Origin: Coptis chinensis
Taxonomy: Eukaryota; Streptophyta; Magnoliopsida; Ranunculales; Ranunculaceae
Direction of reading: 5' to 3'
DNA length: 64,000 nt
NCBI GenBank assembly: GCA_015680905.1
Contig: CM027378.1
Coordinates: 5,146,001-5,210,000 of the forward strand
Below, piece by piece: positions 1-9,081 of the stretch. Each line of letters opens with the position of its first letter. Position 1 is the first letter of the stretch. Both the position numbers and the translations under genes were made by a program. The notes below the pieces were generated by a model. The model was given only the letters and a program-made list of their open reading frames with translations, had not been told where the DNA came from and searched no databases.

Positions 1-375
1 TTCTTGCCTCACAACCCTGAAATTTTTAGGTGGAGCCACGAACTATAGTAGCAACAAAGCAGCATTAAAAGCATCGGCGAGTTGAAAGAACACTCGAAGT
101 CTCAGGCGGCTCTATGATGACTTCCTTTTGAAAACCTTTTCCACCCTGTACTCAAATCTCCTGATGAGCTTCTCCATAGTTTCCACTTCTTGTTCTTATT
201 ACCACTAACCTTCTCCTTCACAAAACAAAATATCCAAACCTTAAAACTCAGTAAACAAACAAAAACAAGAAGAAATGAAACAAAATGAGAGTTTTTTTTT
301 CCAGCTTACTTGGTCATCTTTTTCTGGTTTTTTCACACCAACTATTGATTTTAGGCATTTCCCTGAAGCACCCAT
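1..375 (-). pseudogene. IQD (IQ67-domain) calmodulin-binding family gene, N-terminal exons, decayed, runs off left edge
   Basis: The minus strand starts with ATG at 375 and reads MGASGKCLKSIVGVKK..., the characteristic start of IQD proteins. Exon 1 (375-310, 22 codons) ends at a GTAAGC donor. Exon 2 begins near 216 after an AG acceptor with a lysine-rich stretch followed by the IQD signature WKLWRSSSGD. Toward the left edge the segment APPKNFRVVRQE, which normally precedes the IQ67 calmodulin-binding region, is readable. The IQ motifs themselves lie outside the window. IQD proteins are plant calmodulin-binding scaffolds linked to microtubules and the plasma membrane. The copy looks broken: relative to the family, exon 2 has an extra A near 181, a stop at about 104-102, and further 1-2 nt indels near 30-50. 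It could be a pseudogene or an assembly with indel errors; the single-nucleotide nature of the changes allows both. Confidence 0.72.
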
Positions 376-730
376 TGTTAAAAATCAGTTCTTTGAGCTG
401 ATTCCACCTTCAAAACTTCAAACAGAGAGAGAGTGTGTGTGTCCTTTCTCTTCGACCCGACCCTTCTATATATATATAACACGAGATTAGTCAGGAAGTA
501 AGAGAAAGAAAATAAGAAAGGGGAAATTTCAAATACCTAACCTGATTTCAACATAAGGCTGGAACAATCGGAAGTCTCAGATTAATTACGAGCTTTCACG
601 GCTATCGTCTCTTTCTCAATTAAATCAGTAGCATCTTCGAGCGTTATTCTAGGCACATCTCCTTTTTCTTCACCAGCAAAGATAAAAAAACCCTAACCTA
701 ACCCAGCGGCTGTGAGAGAGAATGAGAGGT
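376..730 (-). promoter_or_regulatory. Probable 5' UTR and leader region of the IQD gene
   Basis: Upstream of the IQD start the minus strand has a CT-rich leader with a CACACACTCTCTC tract near 425-440, and a TATATATATA stretch near 465-478 that could be a TATA element or part of an intron. Further up, 548-730 looks like a 5' UTR exon (CTCTCATTCTCTCTCAC, then GGGTTAGGTTAGGG) ending in a possible GTTAGG donor near 545. IQD genes often have a leader intron. No transcript evidence is available, so the exact start is a guess. Confidence 0.35.
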
Positions 731-814
731 TTTCTATTTTGACATACCGATGGCGATTTCTTTTTTGTTTCCCTATCTTTGAAATTTCGAAGTTGTTTTG
801 GTTTTTTGGATTTG

Positions 815-980
815 TAACACTTCTCCAACGCTTTTTAAGCGTTAGCAATTAATTTCGGAAATTCACTCAAATAAACCAACGCTTTACAACATTGATTTAG
901 CGTTGGCAATTTACTAACTGTAAATAAACGTTGCAAAGCAAAAAAGGTGTGTGTTGCAAATATCCTATTATGGTGTAGTG
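815..980. mobile_element. CACTA (En/Spm)-type terminal fragment
   Basis: The segment ends in ATGGTGTAGTG, which read on the minus strand is CACTACACCAT, a CACTA-type terminus. Inside it are several subterminal copies of AACGCTT/AAGCGTT in both orientations (near 829, 879 and 900), the usual transposase-binding-repeat layout of this superfamily. The matching opposite end is not in the window, so the element is truncated or continues to the left. Confidence 0.45.
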
Positions 981-1515
981 CTTGTTGCATTAAATTGAAC
1001 AAAAAAATTACCAAAACTGTGTAAATATATATATGCAAATCTATATTTACATAGTAACTGACCTATGTAAACTTAAATTATCCATTGAACATTTGACGTC
1101 AAGATAGACCAATATTTTCTCTCAAGCTTAGATTTTCTAAAATGAGTATCTACAGTTAAGGTACGAAATTTGCCAGACAAGTAAAGTGTCTTTTCTGACA
1201 TTTTTGTATTATTTCAGTACTATAGAAAAATTGACATTGTGATTTGTGAGGGGTCGATTTCCCCCTTGTCGTGTTAAATATGTAAACAACTGCTTCTTCA
1301 GTCCGTGCCCTCCGGTGATTAGAGGCTCTTAAACTCGATCTTAATACTAGAAACTAGAAAGAGTCAACAACAACAACTTGCGGCATGCACCTAAGTCAAA
1401 CATCATGCATGTATGCAGTGACTTTATATATGGAACGTACATAGCACTCTGTCTGAAACAAACGAGACCAACACTATGTAAATATATATTTACATAGTAA
1501 CTTAAAATAAAATTT
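981..1515. other. Spacer downstream of the Ulp1-family gene
   Basis: No gene is recognisable. A perfect 26-bp palindrome centred on ATATAT lies at 1473-1498 (arms ACTATGTAAAT / ATTTACATAGT), and a related, looser TTTACATAGTAA motif lies near 1045-1056. The final Ulp1 exon with the catalytic Cys (DCG motif) should lie here but was not seen. Confidence 0.4.
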
Positions 1516-1522
1516 CACTTAC

Positions 1523-2142
1523 CAACATTTCAGCATCTTCTAATGGAATGTATTTCTTCTTCTCGTAGTTCCTTGGCCTTAAAGAGTCATGGTGCGTCCA
1601 TTCCCAATTCAAAGTATCAACATGAAGCAAAGTCCAGTGATAACCATTTTTGAATTTTCTTAACTTGGGACTATTTATGATGAAAAATAGATGAGCGACC
1701 TTGTTGTCGAACTGTTTTAGGACATCTGTGACATAGACTTTCATGCCTTGTTTCTGGTTATCTCTTAAAGCCAGCTACAACAAATAAGAACAACACCATC
1801 TTCATGCCTTGTATGCATATTCAGTTGAATTTACATATTCAACCCGATGAATTAAATTACATGGAAGATGCTTACCCATGCAAATGATGAGAAATGGAGA
1901 CACTTTGGTGGAGAAGATCTAATTAGCTTTTTCACTTCCTTAGAGAGTTGGAAGTGCACGTACCAATCAATGATCTACCATAAACAGTACGAAAAATTAC
2001 TAAATTGCAAGTTTTTTCATTTCAAAAGATTTGAGTAATCAAAAGATTTACCTTGTCACTGATAAAGAAGTTCAACATCAGGTGGTTCACGTGTTCCCCC
2101 TGTATTTTCAAGTGCATTTGAATGTCCATCCACGCAATTGTA
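1523..2142 (-). pseudogene. Exons 4-6 of the Ulp1-family gene: C48 peptidase core
   Basis: Exon 4 (2142-2052) reads TIAWMDIQMHLKIQGEHVN; exon 5 (1974-1876) reads IIDWYVHFQLSKEVKKL; exon 6 (1774-1523) contains GYHWTLLHVDTLNWEW followed by HHDSLRPRN. In Ulp1 peptidases the HW motif supplies the catalytic His and the later DSL supplies the Asp. The following Gln and Cys (in a xDCG motif) should lie in the next exon, which is not visible before 980. Without it the enzyme would be inactive. Exon 6 ends at a good GTAAGT donor, so the gene did continue at one time. Confidence 0.66.
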
Positions 2143-2231
2143 CTGCAATATGCATACATGATCAAAACAATTTGTGCAATTACATAGACGATAAGAAAAA
2201 CTTACAAATATTTATGAAAAGTAAATTTTAC

Positions 2232-3223
2232 TTCTGGTTTGCTTTTCTGAAAAAACTTTCCACCAACGGCAACTTCTTTTTATCAAGTAGACTCCACAGC
2301 TTGGTTGAATGTGGTTTTGACATAGACTTTCCTACGGGCGGGGGTGGTGGAGTCTCGAAATCATCTGCATCAATCACTGGTTCATCATCCAATTCAGCAA
2401 CTTTAGTATTCCTTTTTTGCTTCTTAAGATTTCCGAACTCATATATTGTTGATGTTTTCTTCATCCGCTCCATTTCTTTCACTTTCTTAACCATCGAGTT
2501 AGGTTTTCCCTCACCTCTTTCCTCCTCCTCCTCATCTGACTTTGTCTCGCTGCTTTCCTCTTCTCCATCCAACTCGGATTCTTTCTTTTCAGCCAACTCT
2601 CCACATGTCTCTTTCTCAGACAACTCTTCCTTTTCAGCCAACTCTTTCTCGGACAACTCAGATTCTTCCTTTTCAGCCAACTCTCCATATGTCTCTTTCT
2701 TAGACAACTCTTCCTTTTCAGCCAACTCTTTCTCGGATAACTTGGACTCTCTTTTGCCCTCCTCTTTTTCGGATTCTTCCTTTTCAGCCAACTCTTTCTC
2801 GGATTCTTCCTTTTCAGCCAAATCCACATCTCTGTTCTCTACCCCTTCAACCATATCTACATCTCTATGTTCGTGATTTTCAAACATATCTTCTAGACTC
2901 TCTTCACAAACTATTCTCGTCAGTCTACCAATTTCACCCCTTAAATCTTTACTAAGTTTCCTCAACTCTTCATTCTCCCTCTTCAACTCAGCATTTTCCC
3001 TCCTCAAGCTTTCAGCTTCACTTTGGTGGTGTTCAGGGTATAATGCCTCTTTCTCTTCCTCGGCCAGTTCTAATTTTACTTTGATGTTGCAATTAGGAAC
3101 ATTTTCTAGCTTGAAAGTTTTTGGTACTTCATCCGCTAGTCGTTCCATCGACCACTTTGCAATCCGTGGGAAGCAAGTCTCGCGGACTGGCTCACAAAGT
3201 TTCACATGCTCACACAAAAAGTA
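2232..3223 (-). pseudogene. Exon 3 of the Ulp1-family gene: acidic, coiled-coil and repeat region
   Basis: The exon opens with YFLCEHVKLCEP and FPRIAKWS, the end of the PMD-like domain. It then has a predicted coiled coil (SLRRENAELKRENEELRKLS), then an acidic Glu/Lys/Ser tract built from repeats of AEKEES, SEKELAEKEE and similar units at about 2580-2830, then a Pro-rich patch (TPPPPPVG) near the end. The repeats are encoded by imperfect DNA repeats, so tract length may vary between alleles. The tract probably forms a flexible linker before the peptidase domain. The exon ends at GTAAAA after ...FFRKANQ. An overlapping open frame on the opposite strand is a by-product of this repeat. Confidence 0.62.
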
Positions 3224-3719
3224 CTGCACATAACATGTAAATTTGTATTAGCAACATTTTCATATAATTCTTTTTCCAACATATGACATATGACATCTGC
3301 ATTGGATATGTAAATTTCAATTTTCATATGCAAATATAGATTTTCATATGTAAATTTCTATTTTCATATGTAAAATTGTATTTTCATATCTAATTTGCCG
3401 ACTAACATGAATTCTGGCAAAAATAATGTTATGCTAAAAGTAAAACTAGATCTCCACCAAAAACACTGATTGACTGATCAATGATAAGTTTATAATTGGC
3501 GTTGTACAAACTAGATTTTCAGGAATACAGACCCAGTTAGGTGACAAAATTTTTAGATTTCATCTACAAATTTGAAGGACCAATCCAGAAAACATCCATC
3601 TTAGTTTATATCAAAAATTACATAAACATGAAAACATGACTATGAAAACATCTTAGTTTAATTTCATCTAGATTTAGTTTAATTTCATCTAGATTTAGTT
3701 TATATCAAAGATTTGTCGT

Positions 3720-3990
3720 GTCAAAAAGATTATCGACTAAGGAGCTTTTGCAAGCTAGATCCATTTCTCGCATTCGATGAAGGAGAGTTGAAGCATGTTC
3801 CTAAGACTGGAATACAAAGACCAATGCTCAATGATAATGCACTCAAAAGTCTGATTCATGCCATCATTGCAAGTTGATACAACAGGAAGTACAGACATGA
3901 AAATTGCAAGAAAGATGAACCAAGAGGATGACACTATCTTTCTCAAAGTACAAATTGCTGATAAAGATGGTATGCTACTGTCTAATTTCT
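3720..3990 (+). other. Possible gene-fragment exons antisense inside the large intron (unidentified; weak SUMO-like tail)
   Basis: Within the 1.1-kb intron between exons 2 and 3, the plus strand has a stretch that reads like protein: LDPFLAFDEGELKHVPKTG near 3750-3810 and, in another frame, EDDTIFLKVQIADKDG ending at a GTATGC donor-like site near 3970. The second piece vaguely resembles the first beta strand of SUMO (LKVK.QDG), but fewer than 20 residues match. I cannot name the gene; chance is possible. Confidence 0.2.
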
Positions 3991-4339
3991 TGTTCTTCAT
4001 TTGTATTTGTAAGCACTTTTTCAATTGTTTGTGGAGAACATAGAAAATCGTAACAGGTTCCAAAGTCTATAAATATATATGTACGATATAGCTTCTAAGA
4101 GTGCACTGTGCTTACAGGCTCTGTCAGGAACATATATTTTCCATTTGACTATGAAAACATGACTATGCATATGTGAAAACAAAATTACATACGAAAACAG
4201 ACGTGTTATTATATTACCAACATATGACATATGACATCTGACACATGCATATGCAAATGCATATTCTCTTTTATCATGTGAGGTGATATATGCTATGAAA
4301 ATATAACTACGCATATGTCAGAAAACAAACTAAACTTAC

Positions 4340-5033
4340 CAAAAGCTGAATAATGCATCCTGAAATTTTGAACGGACTACTGCTATCCCACTTTTGAATT
4401 TTTTCAATCAGTTTTGAGTGAACTGAGGCAGCCCATGACACACTCCATATAGCTTCCAAAGTCTCAACATGCTTTGGGAAGGACCAAGCTATTCCACTCG
4501 CACCACTACTTACAAATACTGTCATCACCAGAAAAATGACGAGTAGTCTCACCACATCTTCAATGTCCGTAGGGTCTGTTGAATCTATAATCTGGTTCAA
4601 GATTTCTTTTACAACCGTTGTTGTTATCTTGTTAACTCCAGAGAAACGTCTCAACAGGAATGGTGATCCAGAAATAGCTTCGTCTATTCTTGTTCCTGAC
4701 TGGAAAACAACAACTTTCCCCATCACCGGAAGCCCAAAAGTTTCTGACCACATCGGATGGACATAAAGACACAAACTTACTTCCTATCTTAAACTTTTGC
4801 CTCTCCTTGCACCAAGTCGCTAACAACTTTATAATGATGTGGCTTAGTTTCTCTAACATTCTACTATCGACCTTTCCATCGACAAAAACCATAAACAGAT
4901 GACCAAAAGGAGTTTCTTTCATCTTGGTGATATGAATATCCCTAATTCTTCCCTTCAAATCTTGTACAAGCTTTAGCATTAGCAATGCAGAAGAACGAAA
5001 TACCTTGTTAGAACCAGTAAATTTTACGTCCTG
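4340..5033 (-). pseudogene. Exon 2 of the Ulp1-family gene: DUF1985/plant-mobile-domain-like region
   Basis: This exon begins after TTGCAG and ends at a clear GTAAGT donor. It reads KETPFGHLFMVFVDGK and FKIGSKFVSLCPSDV, matching the DUF1985/PMD pattern (pFGhl, then F.iG..v.l.psDV). In the adjacent frame it continues with FGLPVMGKVVVFQ and, further on, SGASGIAWSFPKHVETLE and a VSWAASVHSKLIEKI-type helix ending GCIIQLL. The switch of frame around 4750 means one base has been lost or gained. The spliced junction GCIIQLL to YFLCEHVKLCEP fits the family pattern of GC..lLq..yEH. Confidence 0.6.
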
Positions 5034-5036
5034 CTG

Positions 5037-5165
5037 CAATACAAATTTCGAATATGTAAATACAAATTCAAATATGTAAATACAAATTTCAAAAGATGAC
5101 CAAAATACAAATTTCAAAAGATGACCAAATACAAATTTCAAATATGCAAATACAAATTCACTTGT
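5037..5165. repeat. Short imperfect repeats of an AAATACAAATTTC unit
   Basis: Several copies of an A+T-rich unit (ATGTAAATACAAATTC and variants) follow one another at the 3' side of the first intron. Similar CATATGTAAATTT units recur in the next large intron at 3310-3390. They suggest local slippage-driven expansion of intron sequence. Confidence 0.5.
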
Positions 5166-5178
5166 GAAAATACGAATT

Positions 5179-5181
<3 letters not shown>

Positions 5182-5233
<52 letters not shown>

Positions 5234-5254
5234 GTGTGTGTGTGTGTGTGTGTG
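5182..5254. repeat. (CA)n directly abutting (TG)n, self-complementary microsatellite
   Basis: About 24 CA units (5182-5230) are followed without a spacer by 12 TG units (5231-5254). The two tracts are reverse complements, so the junction CACATGTG is the centre of a potential 24-bp-arm hairpin. The tract lies in the first intron of the Ulp1-family gene. Confidence 0.9.
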
Positions 5255-5449
5255 AAAATGCATATTTATATCATAAATTAAGCATTTTCACCTTAGATTT
5301 CGTTTATTTACAAACAAAATTGAAAAAAAAATATGATTTTTACCTTCGATTTGGTCTTTTTTTATTAGTAGTTGATTTCGATTTGGAAACTTTCGATTTT
5401 TTTTTTGTTTTAGTGGGTGTTTCTCTCTTATTTTTGGTTGTTTTTTCAT

Positions 5450-6003
5450 TTTTTGCGGGATAATTAGGGTTTCAGGGAAGAGAAAAAGCGGAGAAGAAAG
5501 AGATAAGGTAAGTTTGAGATCTAGGGTTTTATGTGTGGGGGGTATTTTGGTCTGTTTGGGTATTTTAAAAACATATGGGGTTTTTATGGGTTTGTACGTA
5601 ATGAGGGGGTTTTTATGTTGGTCATGTATCAACCAGGGAGATTAAACCCAAAATCTGGATTTTTCTTTCCTTTATTTGATTTGTTCATTGATTCAACTGG
5701 AAGCATTCTTACAAATTTGAGTTTATGTCATGAGCAGTAGTGTTGATTTTGACCAAAAACCAACTTCATGACTCTGTCCTTACTTGTTAGAAGACGACAC
5801 TACAATGACCGGTTTCCGCAGGAAGGGTGGCCCAAGATTATCGGGAAAAAAAAAAGGAAGGTCGGCCCAAAAAATGGCTTTCTAATAAATTCAAGAAATT
5901 AATTTAACTCCATAATATAGTACTCCTAGCTTGTCTATTTCAGCAGAGTTTTGTTGCCGAGAGCTCATAAAGAGATTAAGCCAGTAGGACATTCTAGAGT
6001 AGC
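5450..6003. other. Upstream flank of the Ulp1-family gene
   Basis: Minus-strand 5' UTR and promoter sequence is likely at 5450-5530 (AAACCCTAATTATCC, then purine/pyrimidine-biased sequence). No distinct TATA element was decided on. The remainder to 6003 has no recognisable feature. Confidence 0.35.
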
Positions 6004-6006
6004 TAA

Positions 6007-6490
6007 GGCCAAGTCCAATGGTTTGGTGCGCCATCACACCAAACAACAATACAATAGTGTATACGGTTAGTGGGTTAGTGTTTGAAGACCCAATGGTTAT
6101 CTCCAATTGCATAAAAAAAAAAAAAAATAAAATCACACTCTCCAGCCCATTGACAATGGCGTACATAAAAAAAAATAAAAAATAAAAAATAAAATCACAC
6201 CTCCCTAGCCGCCACCGCCAAAGGCGTATGGAAAATCATTTTTTCTTCCCAAAATAATGGGGATACAAATGTAATTCACCAAAACAAAAGATTTTGAAAA
6301 TAAATTTGGTCAAACAAATTTTCTAGCCGCCGTTCCTACTGGCCCGTGCAGACAATACGCTATATCGTTAAAACTGGCGGTATAGATAGGTAAACTTATA
6401 CCAATAACGTTGGCGAGTTAGCGTTTTGACGCACCATTGGATCACAATTTCCGTTATATTTAGTGTTTTACCGCACCATTGGACTTAGCC
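6007..6490. mobile_element. Tourist-like MITE (PIF/Harbinger), 484 bp
   Basis: The inverted ends GGCCAAGTCCAATGG (left) and CCATTGGACTTAGCC (right) are nearly complementary and are flanked on both sides by the trinucleotide TAA (6004-6006 and 6491-6493). A 3-bp TAA/TTA duplication is the hallmark of PIF/Harbinger insertion. The interior is A+T-rich and non-coding. Confidence 0.8.
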
Positions 6491-6493
6491 TAA

Positions 6494-7040
6494 GTGATCA
6501 ACTACACTATTAGTTTCCCTAAAAACATATATAACTGCAATTTGTTCATCGTATGACCAAGTTCCCATAATTGTCACTGTATTTTTAGGTATTCGATGGC
6601 ATTTGTTGCTGCATTCTTGATGCCTGAAGCTACTAGTTACCTATTTTTTAGCCTTGTTCTGTATTGATCTGCATCCTGTTGAGTATTGCTAATAGCTCCA
6701 GTTGTAGCACATGATTCGAATTAAAGATCCTAAAGTCAGCTTGGATTTCTATTCTCGCATTTTCAGGATGTCGTAACTTATTTCCTTCAGTGAAATATTG
6801 TTTGCTCAAATTCTTGCTTTTAAGTTGTTGTTTAATCAATTGACGACGATTATGTATTCCAATAAAATTAGCCTGAGATAAAATTAGCCCAAGGGATGGT
6901 CAATGTGAATGTGCACTTCATTCAAGTCACCATCCAAGTCCCATTCGAGTTGCACTTTCGTTTAATCAAGAGCCAAACACATTATTTTTTTAGTGACTAA
7001 AAAACAAAATGAAACAAAATGAATTTCTCAATTTTTTAGT
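6494..7040. other. Spacer with no recognisable feature
   Basis: Unique-looking A+T-rich sequence. Short open frames lack similarity to any family I know. Confidence 0.4.
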
Positions 7041-7142
7041 CCAAACGACCCAGCCATGTCATCCAAGAGAGTCTCCAAACGACCTAACTATATCGTCTTG
7101 GAGACTGCCCAAACGACTCAGCCATATCGTCTAGCTAAAAAC
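7041..7142. repeat. 34-bp tandem repeat, three units (first cluster)
   Basis: Three adjacent 34-bp units start at 7041, 7075 and 7109, each beginning CCAAACGAC and continuing with a variable (C/T)AGC(C/T)ATGTC core. Degenerate AAACGAC copies continue to about 7315, mixed with a GAGTGTACACTCAAACG palindromic motif. Confidence 0.8.
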
Positions 7143-8151
7143 CCGAGAGTTTTGTCTCAAACGGCCCCTGCAGACCGCTTGAGTGTACACTCAAACGGCA
7201 AACTCAAACCGTTCAAAGAAAAAACTCGAAAACTTTGTCTCAAACGACATGACGAGACTATTTGAGTGTACACTGAAATGACATAGCGAGACCGTTTGAG
7301 TGTACACTCAAACGACCTCGTAAATTTGATTGAAAGTTCATCACAGTGATATATTGAAGTCGTTTGGGTCTCATTACACTTTTGATTTTAAGGACTTGAA
7401 TTTGAAGGGTTTTTAGGGTTATGAGTTTTGCCCTTTAGGAAAGAAGAACAATTGAGTTATGGGTTTTAGCCCTTTATACTCTTACTTAAATGAGTTTTCA
7501 TAAATTTAGAAATTTAAAAGTAAAACCATTTTGAAAATTTGAAAGTCACAATAACCAAAATTTGAAAGTGGAGCTATTTTTAAATAATTAAAATTTTGAT
7601 ACATTTCAAAGATGTTTGAAATTTTGATACATTTTGAATAATTCAGTGAAATATGTTTGTAATTAAAATTTATTATGTTAGTACGAAATTTGTAAACCCT
7701 AAACTAGTCACAATTGAAAAAATATAAAATAATAACAAGTTTAGATATAAAACAAATTACTATTTTAGATTTTGACATGTTTGATTATATTATTGTAGAT
7801 TTTGGCATGTTTGATTACATGTTTTAACTTGGTCATACACAGAACATATAAGGAGTGAATGTAGTTGTGTTGGTGCATCTAATTGTGTTGTTCCTAATCC
7901 AATTTTTTAAATCAGATTTCAATTTTACTAATTTAATTGGGGTGTGTTGATCGTTAATCATTGCTAATTCAATTTTGCTGAACATTGTTTAAATAAATTA
8001 TTATAGAATTATGGTCGATTAATGATTTGTATTATAAAAATAGTGTTTGGTGTTTATGTATAAAAGAAGTGGAATTTGTGTTTGGAATTTTCATTGGTTA
8101 ATCAAGAATTCCATTGGTTTGGAACTTCTCAATTTTTTTGGTATACGTAGT
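7143..8151. other. A+T-rich spacer between the two 34-bp repeat clusters
   Basis: Degenerate repeat copies extend to about 7315. After that the sequence is A+T-rich and I see no coding signal. Confidence 0.4.
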
Positions 8152-8287
8152 CTAAACGACCCAGCCTTGTAGCCCAAGAGAGTGCCCAAACAACCCAGCT
8201 ACGTCGGTCAATAGAGTCCCCGAACGACCTATTAATGTCGGCTAATAGAGTGCCCAAACGACCTAGCTACGTCGGCCAATAGAGTCC
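8152..8287. repeat. 34-bp tandem repeat, four units (second cluster)
   Basis: Four units of exactly 34 bp start at 8152, 8186, 8220 and 8254 (CCAAACGACCTAGCTACGTC type). Both clusters are preceded by TCTCAATTTTTT, so the flank was duplicated together with the repeat or both derive from one larger family. Confidence 0.8.
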
Positions 8288-8740
8288 AATGACCCAGTGG
8301 TGTAGTTTGGGCTCGGGTTCTAAATATTGTCGATACCAAATTGTAGTTGCAATATGTTAAATGAAAGTTTGCAACATTAAAATTGTAGATGCATTCAATC
8401 AAACAAGAGTTTTGTATTCATTCTAATGAATGCTCTCTCGTAGATTCATTCAATCAATCAAGTGTTTTGCATTCTCTTGTAGATTAATCCATTCAATCAA
8501 TCAAAAATTTTACATTCATTCTAATGTGTTTGTAAATGTTTATTCTTCATCTTCATTTCATGTTCCATTTAGGATTTTTATTGGGTTTTGATTGAGTATG
8601 AAAAGAGTAATGAGTAAATGAGAAGCTTGAGTATTTAATGTAAGGTGAAGGGCCAAAAGAGTTGGGCAATAACAGGTTACCTTGATGAGTTGGGTGGTAC
8701 CCAACACAAAACATTTTATTTTTAGAAAATGGCAAACTTG
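8288..8740. other. Spacer with short TTCATTCAATCAATCAA repeats
   Basis: Several loose copies of a CATTCAATCAATCAA motif lie at 8390-8525. Nothing else is recognisable. Confidence 0.35.
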
Positions 8741-8760
8741 TAATATATATATATATATAT

Positions 8761-8968
8761 ATGACACTATATAAAATGTGCAAGACATTATATAAGCTGC
8801 GCAAGACACTATATAACAAGTCCGTAAACGGACGTCCGTTTAAAACTCACATTTTAAACGGACGTGCAAGACATTTTAAATCTCGGCTTTTAAACGGACG
8901 TCCGTTTTACGGACTTGTTATATAGTGTCTTAGCAGCTTATATAATGTCTTGCACATTTTATATAGTG

Positions 8969-8972
<4 letters not shown>
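8761..8972. mobile_element. Foldback / Micron-like MITE with 85-bp arms inside TA repeats
   Basis: The left arm (8761-8845) and right arm (8888-8972) are reverse complements with only about three differences, separated by a 42-nt loop. The arms contain a nested palindrome, AAACGGACGTCCGTTT. TA repeats flank both sides (8741-8760 and 8973-9042), so insertion into TA or (TA)n is likely, as reported for Micron-type MITEs. No coding capacity. Confidence 0.75.
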
Positions 8973-9036
<64 letters not shown>

Positions 9037-9043
9037 TATATAT

Positions 9044-9078
<35 letters not shown>

Positions 9079-9081
9079 TTT
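8973..9081. repeat. (TA)n followed by (TTTA)n microsatellite
   Basis: A long TA run extends from the foldback to about 9042 with one interruption, then passes into TTTA units to 9081. Confidence 0.9.

Larger units (their letters stand above)
1523..5449 (-). pseudogene. DUF1985/plant-mobile-domain-like + Ulp1 (C48) peptidase family gene, probably defective
   Basis: Six minus-strand exons can be laid out: 5449-5344 (tentative start, Lys-rich, MKKQPKIREK), 5033-4340, 3223-2232, 2142-2052, 1974-1876 and 1774-1523. The junctions from 4340 to 1774 have GT/AG borders and keep phase (992+91 nt is a multiple of 3; the next exons have 99 and 252 nt). The protein would have an N-terminal DUF1985/PMD-like domain, an acidic low-complexity middle and a C-terminal Ulp1-like cysteine peptidase core, the family predicted to cleave SUMO-type modifiers. 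These genes are very often carried by plant transposons, so this may be a captured or domesticated copy. Defects: a frameshift near 4750 in exon 2, uncertain phase between exons 1 and 2, and no visible exon with the active-site Cys. Confidence 0.68.

Noticed and set aside
2031-2876. Long plus-strand open frame, Ser/Asn/Phe-rich, ending in a repeat
   Set aside because: It is antisense to the acidic repeat of the Ulp1-family gene. The minus strand has the family motifs and consistent splice phase.
5164-5463. Open frame starting with His/Thr repeats
   Set aside because: Arises from the CA/TG microsatellite; no domain.
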